Assembly (NCBI GenBank): GCA_013396915.1
Contig: VWZL01002213.1
Coordinates: 205,348 to 269,347 of the forward strand
Reading direction: 5' to 3'
DNA: 64,000 nt
Source: Stercorarius parasiticus
Taxonomy: Eukaryota > Chordata > Aves > Charadriiformes > Stercorariidae
Shown: positions 48,215-58,914 of the stretch, piece after piece
How positions within the stretch are numbered: position 1 is the first letter of the stretch
Layout of the letters: every line of letters starts with the position of its first letter
The notes under the pieces: generated by a model
Seen by the model: only the letters and a program-made list of their open reading frames with translations
Told to the model about the DNA's origin: nothing
The model's database searches: none
Made by a program: the position numbers and the translations under genes

Positions 48215-50047
48215 CCAGAAATTGTCAGTGTTCTTGACCTGGCCCCCGCAGTTGGACAGGACAGCTGGAAAGCACCCGGATCTCGCTTCATGGGGTGCAA
48301 GTTTTGTAGTGGAGGAATCATTCACAATGCTTGATGTTTAGCCACACAAACATTCGGTGTTCAGGGAGAACTTAGTCACTTGTGATGTGGAGCTCTGGAG
48401 GACGCACTGCTTTCAGCTTCCTGGATAGATGAGAGTCTTCTCATGAGGGAAGTCTTCATTCTTACTCCTGGGACTGAGAAGAAGATAAAAAGGAAAAGAA
48501 CACTTCATGTCCCTTCTCTGGTGCTGATTAGAAAGGATGCAGAAAACCCTCTAGTCAGGTGAATGAAAAACATAAGCCATACAGGCAGAGATACAAGGAA
48601 GAAAGGTTTAAGTGGTTCTTTGCTAAAAATTATGTTCTTGTTTGTGGGATAAAATGGGTTTTTAAAGAATCTGTTTACAATTGGATGAATTATATAAGTA
48701 TCCATTATGTAATTGAATAATAGCATAATCTTCCATAATGACAGGCAGAAGCCTTCTAATGTTTGGGACAGGACTGCTATTTTCTTCTTACTTGGATATC
48801 TTTCAGATCCATTGTTATGCAGTTCTTTACATGATGTTTCCTTTCTTCCCCCTTTGAAATCCATCCATGCTAACTGGCTGTATTTACTCTATTATTATGC
48901 TTCCTTGAAAATGTCTTTTCTTTATTACTTACGTCTTGATAGCATTCCAAGCGTACCACGCTGCGATGCTCTTTTTTCTTGCTATTGCAAGTTTGAGCCT
49001 CTGGATCCAGTTCTTGTACCTCTACCACCTGTTAGAGCTCGCTCCAAATATGGGATAAAACTATCCTCTCCATGCAAGGTGAAACAAAGGTCTTTGAAGG
49101 ACAAAGAAGAACTTTAGTGAGGCTGGTTATAGGCTTACAAGGGATTTTTCCCTTCAGTGGTTTGAAAGGACATGAAAGGCAACTCACGTGAGTAAGCATT
49201 TGCAAGTTCAGTTCCTGAATCAAACACTCCATTGGTTTTTGAGTGTACTTTGCTGCAAAGCTGGTTATATTTTTCTTTTAAATGTGTTTATGCTGGAAAT
49301 TTTACTGCTAATATGGGGTTTCTTGTTTCTTTTTTATTTTGTTTGTTCCTTCGCAATGTGGCATAATGTCCAGATAAAAAAATATCTCTCAGTGAATTAG
49401 CAATATTTTTAACAGTGATGGCTTTTTTCAAACACTGGTATAAGGAGTTCGTCTGTAGAAGGGCAGTCTTGTGGATGGGATTTATGGGGGGGATGCATCT
49501 CTTTTCAAAATTACGAAAAACATCTCATTTTATGAAAAAACCACAAACCCCTTGGGAAGCACAAAGGCTTTCATTTCAAAACTGAACTGCTTCTGTCCAC
49601 TTTTCTTGGAAAATCTTCAAGGAGTCTCAAGATTCTGAATGTTGATGTTTGCAATCTCCTGTAAAAGAAAATACCCTTCCCCTCAATTTTTTTAAACGAT
49701 GAATTATATACATATCTGAATATTCACATTTCGGTGAATTGCTGACCACAATGACATTTCTGTGCCCTGGAAGAAACGGTGAGCTTTTTTTTTTTCAACT
49801 TCTATTTCACAAAGCCGCATTAAACATTTTCTCACAGCATTTGTTAATAACATAAGCAGGTTTATTCCATGATTGGGGATTTGTTTAGCCATAGGCTAAA
49901 TTAGATTGGCCACATGTGGTGTTCAGAGTGCCACAGTGGGGTCCGTGTAACACCCCCTATGGGTAACACTGCGCCGCTGAAAAATGAGGGAGGGGGACAA
50001 GGGAGGGTTTAGAAGAGACGATAATTTTGCAGTTTAGCTGGGTTTCT

Positions 50048-50078
50048 GGTGGCGGCGGTGGTGGTTGTTGTTGTTGTT
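50048..50078. repeat. Compound (GGC)/(GGT)/(GTT) triplet repeat
   Basis: GGTGGCGGCGGTGGTGGTTG continues into TTGTTGTTGTTTT: a drifting trinucleotide run. On the minus strand it would be a poly-Asn/His run, which explains the open frame there. Confidence 0.85.
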
Positions 50079-52179
50079 TTGAGTTGTGTGTACTACATTT
50101 GAAGAGAAAGCTAGGACTGGTTGGAGACTTAATAAGAAATAAAAAAATTGGAGGTGAAAGGGCTCACTGATAAAAGAGCTGCTTTCATTTACTGCTCCAG
50201 GCATCTGCTGTAAAGGAGCCAAAGCGAATGTGCAAGCATCAGAGACAGTCGCAGGAGGGAGGAGGCAACAGTCAGAGCTGTGAGTAACTGTACATAAACA
50301 TAATTTAAATCAAAACAGCTGAATAACAATTTAGGACATAAAAGGAAAGAGAAAAGGTGGAATGAAGTAAAGAAAAACAAACCCCACAAATCGACCACAG
50401 TCAAACGAGTGAGGAACACAGAGGAGCAGCAAATGGAAGACGAAAAATCAAGCAAAGCCGACAGGGTCCAGTGGTTCATTCCTGTGGTACCCTGCGGTTC
50501 CCAGCTCAATTACTCAATAAGGTCTCATGCTTTCCAGGCCAAGAGGAGCCCTGAAGTACCAAATCTCTCCTTCAAGCTTCTTGTCTTCAAACACAGGGCT
50601 CTTCACAGCTCAGCCTCCCCATACTCGCCTCTTTATGCTGCTTTCAGTGCCACCTCCCAGCCCCTCTGCTCCGCCAGTGACCCACGCTGCTCACTTCTAC
50701 CGCTGCCATCGGTCGCACTTGCCTGAAGCCGCTCGCAGCCTTTCCACACAGGTCCTCCTTTCCCCCAGAAGCCCTCCCCAAGCATTGCTTGCTCCTGCTC
50801 GGCCCCTGCTGGTACCCACCAGCTGGAGGTGGCCAGTCCCAGTGCATTATCACTCGTCATCTTGCCACCTCAGGTCACTGCTGCTGTCTCTTTCCATGTT
50901 CACACTGCTCCTTTTACAAAGGGGTTTTCATCCACAATTAAAGCTCCTAAGTCCTAACACAACAGCTGTTGATGCTCTACAGCCACCGAGGCCTTTGTGT
51001 CTTCTGCCTTTTCTCAGTCCCGCCCAGTGTCATTGGCTGGTGTCCTGACAAACAAGTAAGTACAAATTTGGATTTTTTAATCCTATTAAATATTTGGCCT
51101 TGATGATTCCATGTGGCAATGAGTGCTACTGATGACTCAGTTTTAAATGTGTTTTCCTGACATTCTTGTTAAATGGGGAGAGCAAGCAGAACGTTGCCAG
51201 GTCGATGTGGCTAATGGAGAATGCTGTTGATGGGCTTCACAAAGACTAATTGCCCACTCCTTCAAATCCAAGAGACGTTGTTGTGATGGAACAAAGACCC
51301 ATCTCTGTTCAGTGGCTGGAGAAGAATGGCAAGAGCAGAAGAAAACAGTAGGATAAAAGAGTGTCTCAAGCAGAGGCTGTTACCCCATACTTCTGAGGAT
51401 GTTATTAAAGGCTCTGCAGTAGACCTTTGGCGAAATGTCTCCCTGACCCCAGTGCTGAAGCCTCCTTTGTGCCTGGGAGAATGAGGGCTTAAACCCTTTC
51501 CAAAATACTCGGGGTTTTGCTTTCTCGTTAGTGCAAACTTAGCTTTGCTTGCGTGGTGGGCATATTTCATTTCTCAGGTTTGTAATATGAGAAAAAGCCA
51601 AGAAATGAAATAATCCTCCCTCCTTTATGAGACACAGTGTTATTTCTCTTCCTGATCTGTATGTCCAATTAGTCCATAAAAGTTCCTCTCTGCTAATTTG
51701 ATATCCCATTTTCCAGCTTTACCAACATCTGAGCCATCTGATTTGTGTGTGAGCATGTAGTAGGATGAGGATGTGTGACAATATTTTTTCCACAGCAGAA
51801 ATGCGTGTATTTTTTCATGCATACATAATTAAAAACGGTTGAAAGCGACTTTGATTAAGCTTTCTCAAGAATTCAAACTAATGTTAATCACACTTCAGTA
51901 GAGATCATGCAATAATATTTTCAGCCAAAAAAGGAAGACTGCTTAGGGAAAGCCATCATATTAGTAAAAAGTAAAACCAGCTTGTGACTGGAAATATTTT
52001 GCTGTCTTTTCTTTAGCCCATACTAACAAGTGACCACTGTCAAGCAGTTACTAGGATAAATAATACATAATAGCGAGGCTAGAGAGAAATGAAGAGTCAT
52101 AGACAAGGGAGGAGAATATTGTTTCATCTCAGAATTGAAATGAAGCAGAGGCCAAAATCAGCAGGGTGGGAAGTCTGTT

Positions 52180-52300
52180 CCAGATGGCAGGAGCTGCAGA
52201 AGCTATTGCACCAACAGTAGCCAGCTTGTAGGAAGAGGCAGAGAGCAATAATCGGGTTTCATCCAACAAAGTATCAGGTAATGTAAGAGGGGGACTAACC
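52180..52300. repeat. Possible diverged interspersed repeat
   Basis: GTGGGAAGTCTGTTCCAGAT followed by GGCAGGAGCTGCAGAAGC and GCACCAACAGTAGCCAGC recalls the wording of an interspersed repeat seen in reptile genomes ('agttccagagc...gagaaagctctt...cagccaac'). I cannot name the family and there are no visible ends. Weak call. Confidence 0.2.
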
Positions 52301-52452
52301 GGTGCCAAAGCTCTGACTGATGCTTCCTGAAGGGGATAGTCCTGCAGTAACTGGGAGGGTCACTGTGACTCAGAAGCCCTGCGCTGCAGGGGAGGCGGGG
52401 GAGGTAAGGGGGTTAACACTTTTTTCCTAGATGCAGCACTGAGTCATAAAGC

Positions 52453-52500
52453 CTTTTTCTTTTTTCTTTTTTTTTTCTTTTCCTCCTTTTTTTTTTTTTT
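52453..52500. repeat. T-rich simple repeat (TTTTC/poly-T)
   Basis: About 48 bp of T with scattered C (CTTTTTCTTTTTTCTTTT and onward). The antisense open frame ending in a poly-lysine run derives from this tract. Confidence 0.9.
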
Positions 52501-53499
52501 AATCTCTTCTGTTAAGTAAAAATGATCTGGCATGTTCTTTTTCCAGAAGATTTCCAAGAGGACATTTTGGAAAGGCGTTTCACAGAGCCCAGCAGACAGT
52601 CCCACGTCTGCTTGGATCTGCATCCTCAGGCAGCTCTCCCTCTCCCAGCACAGGCTCCCGGTGCTCTCCCTGTCCTGCAAACAGCCACGGGATGCTGTGG
52701 TCCTGCCCGCAGACCGATGGGACTGGAATAAAACAAAACAGAGGAGACGACAGGATTTATCATCGGCATCCTGTCTTATGGAAGGGATTAAGGGAGGTGC
52801 CCAAAGTCACCCATGGACTCCATAGCAAGGGTGGCAGTGAGGGACCAGTTCCTGCAGCTGCAGTCTGGCGTTATGACTGTGGGGCTACGTTTCCTCTCCA
52901 GTGACCTACTGAGCAGGAGTTACTCTTGGGACCCACTATTAAAGCAGTCAGATCTGTAAAGGAAATTGGAAGTAACTGTTTTAAACTAAGAAAAAATTGC
53001 TTTAGCTGGGTATACGCCCTCTTGTATCCTCTGTTCTTACATAGAAGTTACCAAGTGTGATAAGGAAGCTCCCACACATCACACTGGCTTCCAGCACATG
53101 GAGGACTTCTCATGGTCCCTGATGCTGGGGTAAGAAATACATCAAAACTGAGGTTTTCCAGAGTCCACACTCCCAGAGAGGCCCCAGCTGACACTGCCGG
53201 CTGCTCAGGGTCTGAACCCAGCCTGACATTTTATAGAACTGGTCATCAACTGGTACTTTATGGCCAACCAATGTGGGAGTAGGGCTGACGTGAAGAGACC
53301 TTTCTCCACACTTGCCTCACGTTGAGGACCCAGTTGGTCTTAAGATTCATTTCTGAGGTTGAATTAGGGTAAGGTTTGTGCTTGGAGCTGATTATCCAGG
53401 AGTCCCTGTTGAGTGATTTCAACTGTAAGATGTCAAAATCCTTTGTATTCAGAAAGACCCTTGCTAGTATTTTGCCATGTTTCTGTCTCAGAAACCAGT

Positions 53500-53540
53500 T
53501 TGAATTTTGGAACCAAATCAGTTAATTTGGAACCAAATCA
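53500..53540 (+). repeat. 20-bp tandem duplication
   Basis: A TTTTGGAACCAAATCA block ends at 53520 and is followed directly by GTTAATTTGGAACCAAATCA (53521-53540), two near copies of a 16-20-bp unit. Each unit contains the short inverted repeat TTTGG/CCAAA separated by AA. Confidence 0.75.
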
Positions 53541-54922
53541 TTTGGGGCTTGGTGTTGTGACTTTGACTTCACATAATTTTAAAGAAGCTTGGATACAAAC
53601 ACTAGTTTTTAAAGATGCCAGGCCTAACAGTTGGTTTAAAAACTGAACAATAAACACGCTTATTAACTTGCCACAGAAGATACACACATTGAATCTGCAT
53701 TAGTTATTTGGCAGCATCATGAATACTTTCCTCAAACTGATTTGATGACTAAACACTGTTTAGAACAGTAACCGATCCTGCTGAGAAAAATGTAACTTTT
53801 AGAGCTAGCAGTTTCTTACTGTTCACGTTCCTCCTTGAAATTCTGTTCAGCTTTGGGACTAAATTCTTCATGGCAAAAGAGTTAAACAAAAAATGCATTT
53901 TGGGGTGATGCCAAGGTCTTACAAGGCTCTGCTGGCTTTGTTGTTGTTATTGTTTTAAAATCTACAAATTATTCTTATTTTTAATTGCAAACTGAAACAC
54001 CTGATCAAAAATGTCAGTTTTGTCCAATCCAAGCAGCTTTAAACAGTTCAAGAATAATACATTTTGACTAATTGGTCAATTAAAAGTATAATTTTTTTCG
54101 ATGCCCAACAGGAAGAAATAGGACAAAAGTTCAAAATGTTCAATGAGCCGAAAAATCTGTTTTGTACCAGTTCTGTTGATCAACCTTTAAAAGCAGTTTC
54201 ACCCCATTGAACTCAATAGCGCACTGTCTTCTTAAAAGTCCAGTTTTCCAAGCAGATTTTTGTGTGTCACTCGCAATTTAGAAAGCAAGTAAACATGCAG
54301 CTGATACCAGTTTTTGACCAATGCATCTGTAGGAAAGAAGCCGAAACCTTGTTGCTCTTGATCAGACATATTTTCAAGGCTGCAGTGTATTTTTCAATAG
54401 CTGTGTTGAGTTTAGTGCTGCCATCTCGGGGAAATCTGGGAGGAACAAGGTTAGTTAAAAAAAAAAATTAGAAACAGCAACCACTGTTTTCTGGCAAAAT
54501 GTGACGATAAACAAACAGAAAAGGTCAAAAGATAAATCACAGTTGCAGGAGGGACCTCCAAGATTTTACAAGCTTTTCTACTTACCATTTACCTCCTCAG
54601 CTCTGCCTTCTTTTGCCAAAAATGATACTTTGTTGATTTATTTTTTTTACTGTTGCGGGCAGGAGGTCTATAAATTGATCTTTATAAGTCCTGGTAGAAT
54701 ATCCCTATCATATCCTGTAGGTATTTCTAGGTTTTTGTATAATACCAGTGCGGTCCACCTTGGCAAACAAACATCCCTGAAACCTACAGGTGATGCCACT
54801 GGACTTCTAATCACTGAATGAGTGACAAATCTTTGAAGAGAAATAGGGCCGATGACACCAGTTGACACACTGAAAAGGGCTTCTAAGCAGAGCTCTGCAC
54901 AGAGGTGCTGGGTGCATTTGCT

Positions 54923-54940
54923 CTTTTTTTTTTTTTTTNT
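54923..54940. repeat. Poly-T tract with unresolved base
   Basis: About 16 T followed by N at 54939 and further T. The N marks an unresolved base or assembly uncertainty in the homopolymer. The tract also serves as the pyrimidine stretch of the acceptor-like site next to it. Confidence 0.95.
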
Positions 54941-54948
54941 TGTTTCAG

Positions 54949-54978
54949 GTTAACCTGGAAGAAACATGTATCCTTCTG
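54949..54978 (+). other. Candidate 30-nt microexon
   Basis: A long T tract (54923-54940) leads into TTGTTTCAG ending at 54948, a strong acceptor. Thirty bases later the sequence TCTG/GTAAGT (54978/54979) is a consensus donor. The 30 nt are a multiple of three and encode V-N-L-E-E-T-C-I-L-L without a stop in frame 0. Short in-frame exons of 3-30 nt with long upstream pyrimidine tracts are characteristic of neuronal microexons. I do not recognise the peptide. The main alternative is a chance pair of sites. If real, the window lies inside an intron of a plus-strand gene. Confidence 0.3.
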
Positions 54979-56182
54979 GTAAGTAGCCCCAAAATGAATC
55001 AGAAAAATCAATCCATAACAGGAGTTCATTTCAGATTGGAAAAAAAAAATTTCATTCTGTTTTGGCTGTTATTGTTGCTTTTCATCCCCTCAAAAGGGAA
55101 ATTTAATTTAATTTCCGAATTAAATGTTCTGTCGAAACGAAAAATCCAAATATTTATTTCAGGAATGTCAAAGGGAAACGTATTAAACATTCATTTATAA
55201 GTTGGTTTAGGATGATCTGTCAAACTTAACCTTGATTCACAAGTACCTTTTCTTGGCTTGGAAAAGAGCTCTTTTCATCTCCTTGTGCAGAGCACTCCTC
55301 TCGGAGCTGCTGCGGCATGGCGAGAGGTGGTGGGGATGCTGAAAGGTCAGGTTGTGCTCAGCCTGACACTTGGTGCCATCTCCAGCTTGCCCAGGAACGG
55401 TGATGGATGGCATGTGTCAGGTGTCAGGGGACACAAGCCTGGGGGGAATATTCAGTGACAAGCATGCCGCCAGGCCGTTTTGCTGGCGTGGCAGCTCCAG
55501 AGCATTCCTCTGCAGTCACCAACTGCAGCACCTGTTGTGATGCACCTCCTTGGCTCCTGATGTCCCTCCCTGGCTCTCCTTCACCCTCAGTGGTGCCAAC
55601 AACATCATGCTGGGCCCCAGGAACTCCAGTTTTATAGGACACCGGTGATGCCATGGCAATACAAGGTCCCTCCATGGGTTGACTTAACCCCTCATCCTGC
55701 AGGACGGCTCTCCTCGCCTGCTCACGGGTAACTCTTTTGCAAGAGGGCTTCTGACTTTTGTCCCATACAAAACATGAGAAGAACCACCCGAGAGGAACAA
55801 ATTTTGCCCTGACCAACTCTTCTAGGATGAAACTCGAGATGAAGAGGTGGCTCTGTCTACCCATCAGCCTCCACCCCCTGCCACACACTTTTTACTGTTG
55901 ACTCTCCTATTTTTTGTCATGCTCTCTGCTTGTTGTCTGAGACGAGATGAAAGATTTTTAATAGTGATGGCATACAGCTCTAGAGACAAAAGGGTCTATT
56001 CTTTTCTTATCTTGGATGTGTTAAAAACAGTCTACCTTCATCCTGCTACGTTCAAAAGGAGACAAAAAGTGAAACGAAGTGAACAATTTTTCAGCACCAT
56101 TAATAAAACAACCCCAAATGATATAAAATAACCTTGTTTCACATGACAAACACTGTACCCACGAGCTTTGGCTTCTCTCATG

Positions 56183-56199
56183 AAGAGAGAGAGAGAAAA
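56183..56199. repeat. (GA)n microsatellite
   Basis: GAAGAGAGAGAGAGAAAA: about six GA units, too short for likely length variation. Confidence 0.85.
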
Positions 56200-57491
56200 C
56201 CTTCAGAACTTTTTCTGGACTCTCAAACTTCCAGCGTGGTTCGTAGGGGCTGTAATTTAGCCCCAGGCATTTGAGAATCTACTTTGTGTGTTTTGGCAAT
56301 GACATGAAAATGCAGAGAGAACTGTACATCTTGCAGTTGTACGCTGAGCTGGGCGATCTGAGGGGCCTGTCTATAATAGAGGAATCATCTTTTCTTCAAT
56401 GAAGTGCTACTATTGTTGTGATCTTTAATAAAGGATATAATGGACGCATTCATGTGGTGGCTGTTGTTTGTGTGACATTCTTTCAGCGTACGGCTAAGCG
56501 CACAAGAGTCTTTTAAACTCTTCTCTACTCAGATCCAGTAGTGCTAGCATTTTGTGCCAAACTAGGTTGGTTTTCCCCCTGCAAGCTTCTTTTCCTATTA
56601 TTTTTGGATAAAGCCAATTGACCGCGAAATATCTCTTTATTGCAAAACGATATCTCCAAGACCTCACTGTGGGATCACGGGTTAAAACAGCGGCGTAATG
56701 CACATTTGCGTGGAGGTGCTCTTGGTTTAAATACACACCTTTCTAAAAGTCATCACTTTGGCCCATTTTAGGCATGTTAAGAAACTGATATTCATCGGGG
56801 GTCAGAAGTAATATTCAAAGCTGCATTTGCTTCTGGGTACCGTAATCATACCAATAGCCCTTTTTCATATAAGAAGTCTGAACTGAAGTTAGGCCTTTTC
56901 ATGTGAGTAAACAGCATCCTCAGGCCTTCATAGGGTGACCTGAATAAAGCAATTTCCTTCTTTTTGATTACAGCACAGGGCAGGGGAGAGATTTTCAAAG
57001 ACAAAAGGCGAAGGTTGTGCCTGGAAAGGCAGAAATTTGCATAAAGCCACACAGTAACGGCACGAGCAAAGAACATTTTAGCATGCAACATGCATGTGTG
57101 CTTAACTTATCACAGATGCAGTCAGTAACGTGTGGTCAGATAGCTGGCTCCGAAGGAGGGGCCAGGCTTTGGGGAAGGGTGCTGAGCAAGGGTGCAGCCA
57201 GCAGCTGGAATAGCACAGGATGGGGCTCACATGGGCCGTGAGAGGATGCTCATTTTTCAACCATACAACACCACCACTTTTAGAAGAAGGGTAGGGGAGG
57301 AAATGTTACCTTGAATCTGCTCTAAAGAACTTACTTGAATCAATAGGCCTACATTTAAATAAGTTTAGATGTAATTATCCGTTACAAATCTGGTTTTCTG
57401 CCTTGTTAGCCGGAGATCCTAGGCACTTTTATTTAAAATTTGTACCAATCTCAACCTCATTTAACTACACAATGTGAACAGTTTAAGGGAA

Positions 57492-57530
57492 GAGGGGGGA
57501 AAAAAAAAAGAAAAAAAGAAAAACATAAAA
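57492..57530. repeat. A-rich tract
   Basis: A G-run followed by about 35 bp of A with single G interruptions. It may be a simple repeat or an old A-tail; no retrocopy is recognised upstream. Confidence 0.9.
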
Positions 57531-58406
57531 CCTTCCAACATCTTTTCTTTTTAGGCAAGTTGAAAAGGATGAGCACCTAGCAAGGTTTTTTCTCAAGTCA
57601 CTTTTTAAAGACTGTTATTATCTTTTCATATTAAAGTTAACATTACCATATGCTGTTGAGCTTTTGTTGATGGCAATGCTTAAACTGGGATGTTGTTTCC
57701 TTTGGAGATTCTTACTGCCAGTCATTAATTTACATTTTTTTGAAATCGTACAGCGAGTGCTTTGTTGATGCCTGTTTTCATTTTGTTTCTCTCTCTTTTC
57801 AGGTCACACATGAGGAGTTTTTTCAAATAGCAAGTTAAGGCGATGGAATGAAATCGGTGACATCTGCCACTCATGCTCTTTCCCTCCATCCTGTTTACCC
57901 ATAGCCCCCCTTTTTTCCTTTTCTTTTTGTAATGCTCCTGGTTTTCATCCCATTCAATGGCCACCCCAATTCTGCCCCCAAGTTTCTCCAGTAATTACTC
58001 TGGGGAATGCATTTGAATCTGAATCTCTTTCTCTCCTTCATTCTTTGGCCCTTTTTGGCTGTTGGTTTGGGGATGTCTCAATGTTCCCATTTGAACTGAG
58101 TTGTCTCCCTTCATAAACTTCAGTCATGTCCATTTTTATTTCGTCTCCGAGGAAATCAAAGATCATGTCATGAAAATGAAGTGTCCAGCACTTAACATGA
58201 TCCCATGCTGATTGTAACAGGCTTCTAGGAATTGTCCTACTCTCTGCTTTTGGTTCCCTATTGTGGTTGACCATCTCCATAACAATCTAAATAAATGAAA
58301 TCTAATTAAAAGGAAAAAGGACACAACTGCCTCCCCACTCCCTCTTTAAAAGCTGAATGAATAACATTGAATCCTCTCCAGTAGGAAATTTATGAGGCTG
58401 AGAGTT

Positions 58407-58521
58407 AGGGTCCTGATCCTGAAATCTTTACTCATGCACTAATCCTCACACATTTGATTTATCCTTTCAGCTTCAGTTCACACAATGACTCATAAAAATA
58501 AGTGATGTAGGATCGGGCCCT
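58407..58521. repeat. Imperfect palindromic repeat, MITE-like (copy B)
   Basis: The left end AGGGTCCTGATCCTG and the right end TAGGATCGGGCCCT are inverted copies (the right end's reverse complement is AGGGCCCGATCCTA). Inner words also pair loosely (TTTACTCATGCAC at left; the reverse complement of the right reads ...TTATGAGTCATTG). The GGATCGGGCCC end is very familiar from a hairpin element widespread in turtle and bird DNA. It is more eroded in the middle than copy A. Confidence 0.6.
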
Positions 58522-58846
58522 TCAGAAACTTGCAATGACGCAGTTTTCCCCAGTGTTTTCTTTCATTATTGTGATTTTTAACTACTGACTATGCAGGCAG
58601 GGAAAATACACTCAGCATAGAGATCTTTTTTCAATCTTTACTCCAGCAAGTAAGGAGAGTAGTAACTGGTCAGAGAAGGATTTCATCCAACAAGCATATG
58701 CGTATATATTTTAGATTTCTTCAGTAACAGGCTTGTCTCTGCTGTCCCAGATTAGGACCATTGCCAAACAGGATCATCCGATTGTATTAGTGTGGATGTT
58801 CCCTATTACAATGTTTTAAACTATCTATTTAGGAGAAGCTGCTTCC

Positions 58847-58914
58847 AAAAAAAAAAAAGAAAAAAAAGACAAGAAAAGAAAAGAAATCAAAAACAAAAAC
58901 AAAAAAGAAAAGGA
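58847..58914. repeat. A-rich (AAAAG)n/(AAAAC)n simple repeat
   Basis: About 65 bp of A with G and C at four- to six-base spacing. The lysine/glutamine-rich open frame over it is a product of the repeat. Confidence 0.95.

Larger units (their letters stand above)
48215..52452. other. Non-coding, mostly unique
   Basis: 50.5-51.0 kb is C/T-rich and open for 173 codons (50527-51048) with a Ser/Pro/Leu-rich, low-complexity translation; I read it as compositional. The triplet repeat at 50.05 kb and the weak repeat at 52.2 kb are the only structured features. Confidence 0.6.
54979..58406. other. Non-coding, mostly unique
   Basis: 56.49-56.74 kb carries scattered CpGs (TACGGCTAAGCGC, ACCGCGAAAT, GCGGCGTAATG) and an uninterrupted 80-codon minus-strand frame, which may reflect conserved non-coding sequence. 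An acceptor-like site at about 57802 is followed by a short open stretch ending in TAA. No gene recognised. Confidence 0.6.

Noticed and set aside
50527..51048. Open frame of 173 codons on the plus strand
   Set aside because: C/T-rich DNA gives a Ser/Pro/Leu-rich translation with no domain; opposite-strand frames are also open.
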